Under the pieces are notes generated by a model, which did not search any database, was not told the DNA's origin, and was given only the letters and a program-made list of their open reading frames with translations. A DNA stretch of 24,016 nucleotides. It comes from an uncultured Eubacteriales bacterium. Its GTDB lineage: Bacteria; Bacillota; Clostridia; Oscillospirales; Butyricicoccaceae. The position numbers were made by a program, and so were the translations under genes. Positions within the stretch are counted from its first letter, which is position 1, and each line of letters opens with the position of its first letter. Location of the stretch: NCBI GenBank assembly GCA_934675045.1, contig CAKUPI010000006.1:1-24016 (forward strand), given 5' to 3'. Shown one piece after another: positions 1 to 8,388 of this stretch.

Positions 1-1
1 G

Positions 2-1015
2 GACACGGTATTTTACATTATGGGCGTCGCCGTGCTGGCGGGCGCTTTGTCGGCGCTTTTTTCCGAGTTCGGCGTTATCGCCATGGTCAACAAAATCCTC
101 TCGCCTCTGATGAAGCCGCTTTTCGGACTGCCGGGCGCGGCTTCGCTCGGCGTCATCACCACTTACCTGTCCGACAACCCCGCCATTTTGGCGCTGGCCA
201 ACGACAAGAGCTTCCGCCGGTACTTTAAAAAGTACCAGCTCCCCGCGCTGACCAACATCGGCACGGCGTTCGGCATGGGCGCCATTGTCACCACCTTTAT
301 GATTGGCCTGACGCCGCCGTCGGGCGAAAGCCTGGTCCGCGCCGCGCTGATCGGCAATCTGGGCGCCTTTGTGGGCAGCATTGTCAGCACGCGGCTGATG
401 CTGCGGCACACCGTCAAGCTGTACGGCAAGGACGAGCCGTGCGACAAAATCGAGGACGGCCCCGAGCTGGCCACCGAGCACCGCATTGTCCGCGAGGGCA
501 GCCTGGGCATGCGCATTGTGGACGCCTTGATGGACGGCGGCAAGACCGGCGTCACGCTCGGCCTGGACATCATCCCCGGCGTGCTGATCATCTGCACAAT
601 GGTGCTCATGCTGACCAACGGGCCTTCTGAGGCCGGTGTGTACACCGGCGCCGCGTACGAAGGCGTGGCCTTCTTCCCGTGGCTGGGGCAAAAGCTTTCC
701 TTCATCATCACCCCGCTCTTCGGGTTTACCAGCACCGAGGGCATCGCAGTGCCCATCACGGCGCTCGGCTCGGCCGGCGCTGCCATCGGCCTTGTTCCCA
801 AGCTGCTGGCCGGCGGTCACGCATCGGGCTGCGACGTCGCCGTCTTTACCGCCATGTGCATGTGCTGGAGCGGCTATCTGAGCACCCACGTCGCCATGAT
901 GAACAACCTGAAATGCGGCAAGCTGGCCGGACGCGCCATTCTTGCGCACACCATCGGCGGCATCTGCGCCGGCATTTCGGCCAACTGGCTGTACCGGCTG
1001 TTCACACTGCTGTAA
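2..1015 (+). CDS. Multi-pass membrane protein, nucleoside-recognition (Gate) type, 5'-truncated
   Basis: The reading frame is open from base 2, and residues before the first internal ATG at 20 (DTVFYI) continue the same hydrophobic segment, so the true start most likely lies upstream of the window. The visible 337 residues hold several hydrophobic segments separated by short loops, with a more polar stretch near the middle (bases about 415-520). The repeated small-residue pattern, the aspartate-asparagine-proline stretch near base 170 and the late segment with many Gly/Ser/Met resemble clostridial putative transporters of the CD0519/CD1768 type, which carry Gate (nucleoside recognition) domains. 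That family call comes from memory of overall pattern, not a search. Substrate is unknown. A hairpin terminator begins 34 bases after the stop, so this is the last gene of its transcript. No frameshift or broken motif is seen. Confidence 0.6.
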   Translation, partial: DTVFYIMGVAVLAGALSALFSEFGVIAMVNKILSPLMKPLFGLPGAASLGVITTYLSDNPAILALANDKSFRRYFKKYQLPALTNIGTAFGMGAIVTTFMIGLTPPSGESLVRAALIGNLGAFVGSIVSTRLMLRHTVKLYGKDEPCDKIEDGPELATEHRIVREGSLGMRIVDALMDGGKTGVTLGLDIIPGVLIICTMVLMLTNGPSEAGVYTGAAYEGVAFFPWLGQKLSFIITPLFGFTSTEGIAVPITALGSAGAAIGLVPKLLAGGHASGCDVAVFTAMCMCWSGYLSTHVAMMNNLKCGKLAGRAILAHTIGGICAGISANWLYRLFTLL

Positions 1016-1048
1016 AAAAGGGCCGGGAAGGACCGGCGGAGACACAAC

Positions 1049-1085
1049 GGGTATCCGGTGAAAATCGGGTACCCTTTTTTCTTTT
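1049..1085 (+). terminator. Intrinsic terminator after the Gate-type membrane protein gene
   Basis: GGGTATCC (1049-1056) pairs with GGGTACCC (1067-1074) with one T-G wobble. The loop is about 10 nt and a T-rich run (1075-1085) follows. It sits between the membrane protein stop and the tetR promoter. Confidence 0.8.
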
Positions 1086-1120
1086 GGCCGGGGAAAAAGG
1101 CAGAAATGTTCATAATTTTA

Positions 1121-1129
1121 TGCTATAAT
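1121..1129 (+). promoter_or_regulatory. Extended -10 promoter for the TetR-type regulator
   Basis: TGCTATAAT at 1121-1129 is a consensus -10 preceded by a TG dinucleotide. No good -35 hexamer lies 17 bp upstream, which fits an extended -10 promoter. The regulator start codon is 55 nt downstream of the -10. Confidence 0.6.
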
Positions 1130-1183
1130 GCATCTGATAGAATGATTTGAATCCGCGCCGGCAAGAGGGAGGCTGCAATCGCC

Positions 1184-1744
1184 ATGGCGAACTTTACACA
1201 AAAAGCCATCAAGGAGACGTTCATCCGGCTTCTGGAGGAGCATCCGCTGAGCGAAATCACCATCAAGGACATTGTGGAGCAGTGCGGCATCAACCGCAAC
1301 TCCTTTTACTACCACTATCAGGACCTCCCGGCGCTGATTGAGGAGATCGTCAAGGAAGAGGCGGAAGCCATCATCCGCGCCTATCCCTCCGTGACGACGA
1401 TTGTGGAAGGATTTGACGCGGTCATCGCCTTTACCTCCCACCGCAAAAAGGCCATCATGCACATTTACCGCTCCCTGAGCCGCGAGGTCTTTGAGAAAAA
1501 CCTGATGATGGTTTGCGAGTATTTTGTCCGCAGCTATGTCGGCACGGCGCTGGCGCAGCAGCCCATTTCCAAAGAGGACGCCAAAACCATCGTCGACTAT
1601 TACAAATGCGTCTGCTTCGGGCTGACGATAGACTGGCTCAACAGCGGAATGGCAGAGGATTACATCCGCTCCATCCGCAGAATCTTTCTTCTCAAAAAGG
1701 ACATGGCGATGGAAATCGCGCAGCTTCTGCAAAATCAGGTATAA
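1184..1744 (+). CDS. TetR/AcrR-family transcriptional regulator
   Basis: This 186-residue protein has the size and layout of a TetR repressor. A helix-turn-helix occupies about residues 25-45 (ITIKDIVEQCGINRNSFYYHY), including the FYYHY recognition-helix signature. A helical C-terminal half follows that would bind ligand and dimerise, and it resembles the DhaS-like TetR subgroup. The start at 1184 is supported by an AGAGGGAGG ribosome binding site (1164-1172). The gene has its own extended -10 promoter and a strong terminator directly after the stop, so it is a monocistronic unit. The next genes on the same strand are a DUF308 membrane protein, an MMPL exporter and a heptad-repeat secreted protein. 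TetR proteins often control neighbouring exporters, so regulation of that operon is likely but inferred. The ligand is unknown. Confidence 0.88.
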   Translation: MANFTQKAIKETFIRLLEEHPLSEITIKDIVEQCGINRNSFYYHYQDLPALIEEIVKEEAEAIIRAYPSVTTIVEGFDAVIAFTSHRKKAIMHIYRSLSREVFEKNLMMVCEYFVRSYVGTALAQQPISKEDAKTIVDYYKCVCFGLTIDWLNSGMAEDYIRSIRRIFLLKKDMAMEIAQLLQNQV

Positions 1745-1762
1745 CCGATATAGGGTTTTTTT

Positions 1763-1792
1763 AGGCACGGGGTGGTCCCGTGCCTATTTTTT
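1763..1792 (+). terminator. Intrinsic terminator after the TetR-type gene
   Basis: AGGCACGGG (1763-1771) pairs perfectly with CCCGTGCCT (1777-1785) around a 5-nt loop, followed by A and six T residues (1787-1792). Confidence 0.88.
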
Positions 1793-2074
1793 GGTTATTT
1801 TCAGGCGGGTGTCTGAATTTCAGGCACGGCGGCACAGATTGACCGTGTCAAACCGGCGCGGCATGCGGTATCCTTTCTATGGAAACGGGGCGGGGCCAAA
1901 CGCCTGCCGCACGGCGCGGCGGGCGGCCCTCCGGCGGTTTGCGGCGGTCTTTGCCGAAGCGGCCGGGGCGGAAAGCCCCCTCTTAAGGCCGGATGTTTGA
2001 AAATCCGGCGCACAAACGGAGAATCCGGGGCGCCGCCGGGGCCCGGGCTTTTTTACAACGGGAGGTGTAAACGC
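1793..2074 (+). other. GC-rich structured leader upstream of the DUF308-MMPL-heptad operon
   Basis: No gene is supported in this 282-base gap. It is very GC-rich and holds several local hairpins: GGGGC/GCCCC (1965-1969 with 1975-1979) and GCCGGAT/ATCCGGC (1988-1994 with 2003-2009). A short CCGGG/CCCGG stem (2025-2029 with 2042-2046) is followed closely by six T residues (2049-2054) and could be a weak terminator or attenuator. An inverted repeat, GGCACGG (1823-1829) and CCGTGTC (1843-1849), could be a regulator site. No convincing -35/-10 pair was found; TTGACC at 1839 lacks a -10 at proper spacing. Confidence 0.35.
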
Positions 2075-2680
2075 ATGAAGTCGCGTTCTGTTCTGCCTAT
2101 GCGGGTGGCCAAATACGGATATATCCTGATATCCGCCGTCTTTTGCATCGCGGGGCTGGCGCTTGCCCTGCTGCCGATGCCGCCGGCCCCTGTGCTGTCC
2201 GCATCTTTCGGCATTGCCATGCTGGTGTTCGGCGTCATTAAGCTGATCGGATACTTTTCCAAGGACCTGTTTCGCCTGGCCTTTCAGTACGACCTGCAAT
2301 TCGGCATTTTGCTGAGCATTCTCGGGCTGGTTGTGCTGCTCAAGCACACGGACGCCCTCCGGTTCATCTGCGCCGCCTATGGCATCTGCATGATAGCCGA
2401 CTGCCTGTTCCGCATCAAGACGGCGTTTGACGCAAAGAGCTTTGGTATTCGGAACTGGTGGCTGACGCTGGTGCTTGCCGCCGCCGGCGGCGTGACCGGG
2501 GTGCTGCTCACAATCTGCCCGGTGGTCACCCTGCGGGCGACCAGCCTTCTGCTGGGGGTCTCGCTGTTCGTCGAGGGGCTTTTGAGCCTGAGCGTGGCCG
2601 TCAGCATGGTGAAAATTGTCAAGCACCAGCAGCCCGACGTCATAACGGCCGAGGATTACAAGATATGGGAGGAAGATTAA
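2075..2680 (+). CDS. DUF308-type (HdeD-like) integral membrane protein
   Basis: The encoded protein is 201 residues and almost wholly hydrophobic, with about six predicted membrane segments arranged as repeated pairs. This is the layout of the DUF308/HdeD family, whose molecular role is poorly known. The frame also contains an ATG at 1997, but the start at 2075 is chosen because GGAGGT (2061-2066) lies 8 nt before it and the extra upstream residues look like translated GC-rich leader. The C-terminal 20 or so residues are polar and acidic. The stop codon at 2678-2680 abuts the start of the MMPL transporter at 2681, so the two are probably co-transcribed and translationally coupled. It could be an accessory membrane subunit of the export module, which is inference from position only. 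Confidence 0.75.
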   Translation: MKSRSVLPMRVAKYGYILISAVFCIAGLALALLPMPPAPVLSASFGIAMLVFGVIKLIGYFSKDLFRLAFQYDLQFGILLSILGLVVLLKHTDALRFICAAYGICMIADCLFRIKTAFDAKSFGIRNWWLTLVLAAAGGVTGVLLTICPVVTLRATSLLLGVSLFVEGLLSLSVAVSMVKIVKHQQPDVITAEDYKIWEED

Positions 2681-4768
2681 ATGCGATTTTCAAAAGCGGT
2701 AGTAAAATACCGCATACCGATTTTGATTTTGACACTGGCCCTGATGATTCCGTCTGTGATAGGCATGGCCAACACGCGGGTCAACTACGACATGCTGACC
2801 TACCTGCCGGAGGATATGGAGACGGTCATCGGGCAAAACGAATTGCTGGAGGACTTCAACAAGGGCGCCTTTACCTTTCTGATTTTTGAGGATATGCCCA
2901 ACAAGGACGTGGCCAGGCTGAAAGCCAGGGTGGAAGCGGTCGAGCACGTCGACACCGTGCTGTGGTACGATTCCCTCGCCGACCTGTCGGTGCCCATGGA
3001 GCTGCTCCCGAACAGGCTCTATCAGGCCTTCAACAGCGATCATTCCACCATGATGGCCGTGTTCTTCGACTCCGGCACCTCGGAGGACGTCACCATGGAC
3101 GCCGTCAAGGAAATCCGCGGCCTTTGCGGCGAGCAGTGCTTTGTCTCCGGCATGACGGCCCTTGTGGTGGATTTGAAGGATCTGTGCGAGCAGGAGGAGC
3201 CCATTTACGTGGGGCTGGCCGTCGTTCTTGCCTGCGCCGCCATGCTGCTGCTTCTGGACGGCTGGATGATTCCGTTTGTGTTTCTGGCCTCCATCGGCGC
3301 CATGATCCTGATCAACATGGGGACCAACATTTTCCTCGGCGAAATCTCTTACATCACCAAGGCGCTGTCCGCGGTTTTGCAGCTGGCTGTCACCATGGAC
3401 TATTCCATCTTCCTGTGGCACAGCTACAACGAGCAGCGGGAAAAGGGCATGGAAAAGAACGAGGGCATGGCCCTTGCCATTCAGGAGACCATGACCAGCG
3501 TCATCGGCAGCTCCATCACCACCGTTTCCGGCTTCATCGCGCTCTGCTTTATGAGCTTTACCATGGGCCGCGATTTGGGCATTGTGATGGCCAAGGGCGT
3601 GCTGCTGGGCGTTATCGGCTGCGTGACCGTGCTCCCGGCGCTCATTCTGGTGCTCGACAAGCCGCTTCAGAAAACCAAGCACTGCTCCCTCATTCCCAAT
3701 ATGCGGGGCTTTGCCGCGAAAATCGTCAAGGCCTTCCCCGTGTTCCTGCTTGTATTTGCCCTGCTGATCGCTCCGGCCTGTTACGGCTACAACAAGGCCA
3801 ACAGCGAGGTCTATTACGATATGGGTCAGTGCCTGCCAGAGGATATGAACTATGTCATTGCCAACGCCAAGCTGTGGGACGACTTCAACATCGCCTCGAC
3901 GCACATGGTGCTGGTCGACGCCGGCCTTGAGCCGAAGGCCGTCAAGAGCATGATCGACGCCATGGAGCAGGTCGACGGCGTGAAATACGTCCTCGGTCTG
4001 GAATCGGTCATAGGCTCCCGCGTGCCGCAGGAGGTCCTGCCGGACAGCGTCAGAGAGATTCTGGAAAGCGACCGCTGGGAGCTGCTGCTGATCAACTCGG
4101 AGTATGTGCCGGCCAGCGACAGCGTCAACAGCCAGATCGACGAGCTGACGGGGATTTTGAAAACCTATGACAGCAGCGGCATGATCATCGGCGAGGCCCC
4201 CTGCATGAAGGATATGATCGAAACGACGGACCATGACTTCGCCGTTGTCACCGCCGTTTCCGTCGCGGCCATTTTCCTCATCATTATGCTGGTGGAAAAG
4301 AGCCTGTCGCTGCCCCTCATTCTGATAGCCGTCATCGAGCTTGGCATTTCCATCAACCTCGGGCTGCCGCATTATCTCGGACAGAGCATGGCCTTTATCA
4401 CGCCGATTTGCATCAGCACCATTCAGCTGGGTGCCACGGTTGACTACGCCATTTTGATGACGACCCGCTACAAGGCGGAGCGCATCGGCGGCAAGGAAAA
4501 AAGAGACGCCGTCTGGACGGCGCTTTACACCTCCGTTCCCTCCATCCTTGTATCGGGCATGGGAATGTTTGCCGCCACCTTCGGCGTCGCCGTCTATTCC
4601 GACATCGAAATCGTCAGCTCCATGTGTATGCTCATGGCGCGCGGCGCGGTGATCAGCATGCTGCTTGTCACCTTTGTGCTGCCGGCCATGTTTATGCTGC
4701 TGGATCGGGTCATCTGCAAAACCACATGGGACATGAGAAACATCAAAAAAACCAACGGAGGGATTTGA
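2681..4768 (+). CDS. MMPL/RND-superfamily transporter
   Basis: This 695-residue protein shows the duplicated architecture of MMPL proteins. A membrane segment near residues 10-28 is followed by an extracytoplasmic domain of about 140 residues, a block of five hydrophobic segments, and then the same order repeated from about residue 345. Aspartate-tyrosine pairs in equivalent membrane helices, D240-Y241 (in TMDYSIF) and D588-Y589 (in ATVDYAI), match the proton-relay pairs known in MmpL3-type transporters. It should be a proton-driven exporter in the cytoplasmic membrane; substrates in this family include lipids and hydrophobic compounds, and none can be named here. GGGAGGAAG (2667-2675) serves as ribosome binding site inside the end of the DUF308 gene. 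The downstream secreted heptad-repeat gene starts 2 nt after the stop, which implies a shared function. Confidence 0.88.
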   Translation: MRFSKAVVKYRIPILILTLALMIPSVIGMANTRVNYDMLTYLPEDMETVIGQNELLEDFNKGAFTFLIFEDMPNKDVARLKARVEAVEHVDTVLWYDSLADLSVPMELLPNRLYQAFNSDHSTMMAVFFDSGTSEDVTMDAVKEIRGLCGEQCFVSGMTALVVDLKDLCEQEEPIYVGLAVVLACAAMLLLLDGWMIPFVFLASIGAMILINMGTNIFLGEISYITKALSAVLQLAVTMDYSIFLWHSYNEQREKGMEKNEGMALAIQETMTSVIGSSITTVSGFIALCFMSFTMGRDLGIVMAKGVLLGVIGCVTVLPALILVLDKPLQKTKHCSLIPNMRGFAAKIVKAFPVFLLVFALLIAPACYGYNKANSEVYYDMGQCLPEDMNYVIANAKLWDDFNIASTHMVLVDAGLEPKAVKSMIDAMEQVDGVKYVLGLESVIGSRVPQEVLPDSVREILESDRWELLLINSEYVPASDSVNSQIDELTGILKTYDSSGMIIGEAPCMKDMIETTDHDFAVVTAVSVAAIFLIIMLVEKSLSLPLILIAVIELGISINLGLPHYLGQSMAFITPICISTIQLGATVDYAILMTTRYKAERIGGKEKRDAVWTALYTSVPSILVSGMGMFAATFGVAVYSDIEIVSSMCMLMARGAVISMLLVTFVLPAMFMLLDRVICKTTWDMRNIKKTNGGI

Positions 4769-4770
4769 CC

Positions 4771-6981
4771 ATGAATAAACTCGCAGGGAAAATTGTGGCG
4801 CTCGGCCTGTGCGCGGCCATCGGCGCGGGCGGCGTGTACGCGGCCGCCGCGCAGACCGCGGGCAGGCAGGAGGAAGCGAGCGTCGTGCAGACGGCGGCGG
4901 TGCAGGGCGCCGGGCCGCAGGAGGCTTCCAAGAACGAAACGGTCTATGTGCTGGCCGGGGCCGACGGCTCGGTGGAGAAAATCATCGTCAGCGACTGGAT
5001 TAAAAACGCCCTCGGAAAGGAAACAATTTCCGACAGGTCCGACCTGGCAAGCCCCGAGAACGTCAAAGGCGAGCAGAGCTACACCATAAGCGGTGACGGC
5101 ATGAAGGTCTGGGACGCGCAGGGCAATGACATTTACTACCGCGGGGACATCGAAAAAGAGCTGCCCGTAGGGCTGACGGTCAGCTACAAGCTGGACGGGA
5201 AGTCCGTTTCCGCAGACGAGATCGCCGGCAAAAGCGGCAGGGTGACCATCCGGTTCGATTATGAAAACCGCCAGTACGAAATGGTGCGCATAGACGGCAG
5301 GCAGGAAAAAATCTACGTCCCCTTCGCCATGCTCACCGGCATGCTGCTGGACAACGACACCTTCCGCAACGTGGAGGTCAGCAACGGCAAGCTTCTGAAC
5401 GACGGCGACCGCACCATCGTCGCAGGCCTGGCCTTCCCGGGGCTTCAGGAAAATCTGGGCCTGAGCCGGGACAAAATCGAAATCCCCGACTATGTGGAGA
5501 TCACGGCCGACGCCGAGAACTTTGCCTTCGGCATGACGGTCACCGTGGCCACCAACGAGCTGTTCAGCGATCTGGACGCAGGCAGGCTGGATTCCGTCGG
5601 CGGCGGGACCGGCGCGCTCGGCGAGCTGAGCGACGCCATGACCCGGCTGACAGACGGGTCCTCGGCGCTGTATGACGGCCTGTGCACCCTGCTGGAGAAG
5701 TCCGACGCGCTGGTCAGCGGCGTGAGCCAGCTGGCGGAGGGCGCCAAAGCCCTTCAGGAGGGGGCAGGCTCGCTCGACGAAGGCGCCGCCCGGCTGAAAG
5801 CGGGGCTTTCGGAGCTGTCCGCCGGCCTGAACACGCTGTCCGCCAACAGCGCCGAGCTGAACAGCGGCGCGGCGCAGGTGTTTAGCACCCTGCTCTCCAC
5901 CGCGACGGAGCAGCTGCGCGGCGCCGGTGTGGAGGTTCCCGATCTGACCATCGGCAATTACGCGGACGTTCTCGGCGGGATCATCGCCTCGCTGGACCAA
6001 ACCGCCGTTTACCAGCAGGCCATGCAGCAGGTTGCCGCGGCCGTGGAGGAAAAGCGTCCGGAAATCACGGAAAAGGTCATCGCTGCGGTCAAAGAGCAGG
6101 TGGCGGCGCAGGTGACGGCGGCGGTGCAGGCGCAGGTGACGGACGGCGTGACGAAGGCGATCCGGGAGCAGGCGGAGGCGCAGGTCATCGGCAGGGCCGC
6201 CGGCATGAGCAAGGCCGATTATGACGCCGCCGTGTCCGCGGGCAGGGTTTCCGGGGAGCAGCAGGCGGCCATCGAGGCGGCCGTCGCGGAGCAAATGGCC
6301 TCGGAGGACGTCGGCACGGCGATCAAGGCCCAGACAAAGGCGCGGATGGAAAGCGGAGAAATCAAGGCCGTTCTTTCCGCGAATATCGACGAGCAGATGC
6401 AGTCGGAGCCGGTGCGGGAGACCATCGCGCAAAACGTCGAGCTTCAGGTGCAGAAGGCCGTTTCGGAAAACATGGCGTCAGAGGCGGTGCAGGCCAAGCT
6501 GGCCGAGGCCTCTGCGGGCGCGCAGACCATCATTTCGCTAAAAGCGTCGCTGGACAGCTACAACTCCTTCTATCGGGGGCTGTGCGCCTACACCGGCGGC
6601 GTTGACACGGCGGCCGGGGGCGCAGACAGCCTGAGCGGCGGCGCGGCCGCGCTGAAGGACGGCGCCGCACAGCTCAAGGCCGGAGCCGCCGCCCTGTATG
6701 ACGGCGCGCTGACGCTCAAGGACGGAATGCCGGCGCTGGTCGACGGCGTGACGCAGCTGCGCGACGGCTCGATGGAGCTTTCGGACGGGCTGAAGCAGTT
6801 TAGCGAGCAGGGCGTCCAGAAGCTGATCGACTTGCTCGAGGGCGATCTGGCGGGCGCTGCGGCGCGGCTCAGGGCGACCATCGACGTGTCGAAGGATTAC
6901 CGCAATTTCGCGGGCATCGAAAGCGGCATGGACGGCCGGGTGAAGTTCATTTACCGCACCGGCGAGATCAAATTATCCTGA
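4771..6981 (+). CDS. Secreted heptad-repeat coiled-coil protein, YhgE/Pip-like extracellular region
   Basis: The 736-residue protein starts with a positively charged end and a hydrophobic segment (about residues 5-26), then AAAQ, consistent with a signal peptide or N-terminal anchor. Residues of about 50-270 look like a folded beta-rich region. Two blocks of LxxGxxxL-type seven-residue repeats follow, at about 278-370 and 607-685, and resemble the YhgE/Pip heptad motif. Between them lies a long Ala/Gln/Glu-rich stretch (about residues 420-590) likely to be continuous helix. The C-terminal membrane segments usual in YhgE are absent. GGAGGG (4757-4762) places the start at 4771; ATGs further upstream lie inside the MMPL gene. 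Position 2 nt after the MMPL stop suggests it is an extracytoplasmic partner of that exporter. A strong terminator ends the operon. Its function is not established. Confidence 0.75.
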   Translation: MNKLAGKIVALGLCAAIGAGGVYAAAAQTAGRQEEASVVQTAAVQGAGPQEASKNETVYVLAGADGSVEKIIVSDWIKNALGKETISDRSDLASPENVKGEQSYTISGDGMKVWDAQGNDIYYRGDIEKELPVGLTVSYKLDGKSVSADEIAGKSGRVTIRFDYENRQYEMVRIDGRQEKIYVPFAMLTGMLLDNDTFRNVEVSNGKLLNDGDRTIVAGLAFPGLQENLGLSRDKIEIPDYVEITADAENFAFGMTVTVATNELFSDLDAGRLDSVGGGTGALGELSDAMTRLTDGSSALYDGLCTLLEKSDALVSGVSQLAEGAKALQEGAGSLDEGAARLKAGLSELSAGLNTLSANSAELNSGAAQVFSTLLSTATEQLRGAGVEVPDLTIGNYADVLGGIIASLDQTAVYQQAMQQVAAAVEEKRPEITEKVIAAVKEQVAAQVTAAVQAQVTDGVTKAIREQAEAQVIGRAAGMSKADYDAAVSAGRVSGEQQAAIEAAVAEQMASEDVGTAIKAQTKARMESGEIKAVLSANIDEQMQSEPVRETIAQNVELQVQKAVSENMASEAVQAKLAEASAGAQTIISLKASLDSYNSFYRGLCAYTGGVDTAAGGADSLSGGAAALKDGAAQLKAGAAALYDGALTLKDGMPALVDGVTQLRDGSMELSDGLKQFSEQGVQKLIDLLEGDLAGAAARLRATIDVSKDYRNFAGIESGMDGRVKFIYRTGEIKLS

Positions 6982-6989
6982 CAGAAAGA

Positions 6990-7025
6990 ACGCGGAGAGA
7001 GCCGCCGGCTCCCTCCGCGTTTTTG
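6990..7025 (+). terminator. Intrinsic terminator ending the MMPL operon
   Basis: ACGCGGAG (6990-6997) pairs with CTCCGCGT (7013-7020). After one mismatch the stem continues with GAGCC/GGCTC (6999-7003 with 7007-7011). A run of five T follows (7020-7024). It lies between convergent genes and may also slow transcripts of the leftward MFS gene, although the A-tract on the other side is short. Confidence 0.88.
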
Positions 7026-7040
7026 TATGGACTGTGAAGC

Positions 7041-8291
7041 TTACGGCCGCCGGGTAATGCGGGCCGAGCGCGGAAAGAGAAACAGATACACCAGCGCCGA
7101 CAGGCAGACGGCGGCCAGCATGACGGCAAAGGCCGGCTTGTAGCTGCCGAAGCGGTCGTAGGCCCGGTTGATGAACAGCGGCGCCGCCATGGACCCGGCG
7201 CAGGCAAAGGCCGAAAAGCGGCCCAGAATGGCGCCGTAGTCGCGGCGGCCGTAGACCATCTGGGCGATCAGGGGGGTTGCGACCATGCCGAAGCCGCCGC
7301 CCAGCCCGGCCCCGGCAACGATCAGGGCCAGCGCCGGCTTGAAGGGAACGGCCAGCGCGCCCGCCAGCGTCAGGGCAATGCAGAGGTTGGAGAGCAGCGT
7401 CGCGCCGCGGACGCCCAGCCTGTCGTACAGCCAGCCGAGCAGGAACTTGCCGGCGGCGAGCGACCCCATGCAGAGCGCGGCCGCCGTCGCGGCAAAGGAA
7501 TCGGAAAACCCGACGTCGCTGATGTGCGGGGCGATGTGCTGAATGACCGAGCTGACGCTCATGGACAAAATGCCCGAGGCGATGCACAAAAGCCAGAAGC
7601 GGGCGGTGTGCCGGACCTCGGCCAGCAGCCGGCCCTCCGCCTCCTGCGGCGGCCGGCCGGAAGGCTGCGGCGATTCCCCGTACGGGCGCAGCCCGACGTC
7701 CTCCGGCCGGGTGCGCAGCACGAAAAAGCAGGCCGGAACGACACAGACAAACATAAGAAGGGCCAGCAGGCGATAGGTGTGCTGCCAGCCGAAGCGCAGA
7801 ATGGCCTGTCCGGCCAGCGAGTTGCACAGCATGCCGCCGATGCCGCTGCCCATCGAGGCAATGCCCATGGCCGTGCCGCGCCGGGCGCAGAACCAGTTGC
7901 CTATCACCATGGACACGGCCACGCAGGACAAAAGGGCCTCGGACAGGCCCACGACGGCGGACGCGGCGTAAAAGGCGGGCGGCGTGCGGCAGAAGGAATA
8001 GCCGAAATACCCCGCGGCCATGAAGGCCCCGCTCAGCACCATGACGCGCCGCACGTCAAAGCGGCGGTAAATGGGGCCGGCAAAAAGGGAAACGGCCATG
8101 CAGGAGGCGGCGATGATGGTGTTGTTGACGGCCATGGCGCCGCGGCTGAAGCCGAGGCTTTCGCACACCGGCTTGATAAAGACGCCGGAGCTGTTGTTGA
8201 CAACGCCGACCGACATGGCCATGACGAGAAAACAGGCGGCGGCCACATACCAGCCGTAGAAAGTCCGGCCGGCGCTTTTCGGGTGAATCAT
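7041..8291 (-). CDS. MFS transporter, oxalate/formate-monocarboxylate (OFA/MCT) type
   Basis: The 416-residue protein has twelve hydrophobic segments split by a polar central loop near residues 200-230, the standard MFS layout. The N-terminus (FYGWYVAAACFLVM, then a VFIKPVCESLGFSRG-like segment) and the loop after the second segment (IYRRFDVRRVM) follow the pattern of bacterial OFA and monocarboxylate porter relatives. A small organic acid anion is therefore a reasonable substrate class, but this is inference. On the minus strand an AGGGAG ribosome binding site (8300-8305) lies 8 nt before the ATG, and a TTGCTT-17-TACACT promoter is visible. It is transcribed divergently from nrdD and convergently with the MMPL operon. 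The nearby tartrate/malate and glycerate genes would fit a carboxylate importer, though they are in a separate transcript. Confidence 0.82.
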   Translation of the reverse strand: MIHPKSAGRTFYGWYVAAACFLVMAMSVGVVNNSSGVFIKPVCESLGFSRGAMAVNNTIIAASCMAVSLFAGPIYRRFDVRRVMVLSGAFMAAGYFGYSFCRTPPAFYAASAVVGLSEALLSCVAVSMVIGNWFCARRGTAMGIASMGSGIGGMLCNSLAGQAILRFGWQHTYRLLALLMFVCVVPACFFVLRTRPEDVGLRPYGESPQPSGRPPQEAEGRLLAEVRHTARFWLLCIASGILSMSVSSVIQHIAPHISDVGFSDSFAATAAALCMGSLAAGKFLLGWLYDRLGVRGATLLSNLCIALTLAGALAVPFKPALALIVAGAGLGGGFGMVATPLIAQMVYGRRDYGAILGRFSAFACAGSMAAPLFINRAYDRFGSYKPAFAVMLAAVCLSALVYLFLFPRSARITRRP

Positions 8292-8334
8292 GCGGTGTGC
8301 TCCCTTCTTCCAATCCCTGCGGCAGAGTGCTTAC

Positions 8335-8363
8335 AGTGTACCATCGGCGAAAGAAAAAAGCAA
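8335..8363 (-). promoter_or_regulatory. Promoter of the MFS transporter gene
   Basis: On the minus strand TTGCTT (8363-8358) and TACACT (8340-8335) are separated by exactly 17 bp. The MFS start codon lies 43 nt downstream of the -10. Confidence 0.55.
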
Positions 8364-8388
8364 TCGCCTGCGCCGCGCTGATGCGCTG

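Noticed and set aside
1839..1874. TTGACC with TATCCT as a promoter for the DUF308-MMPL operon
   Set aside because: The spacing is 24 bp, too long for a sigma-70-type promoter.
2690..4372. A 560-codon minus-strand open frame
   Set aside because: It is antisense to the MMPL gene, its composition is rich in His/Gln/Asp without domain motifs, and no ribosome binding site was found.
4594..6432. A 612-codon minus-strand open frame
   Set aside because: Antisense to the MMPL end and heptad gene; repetitive composition mirrors the heptad coding strand.
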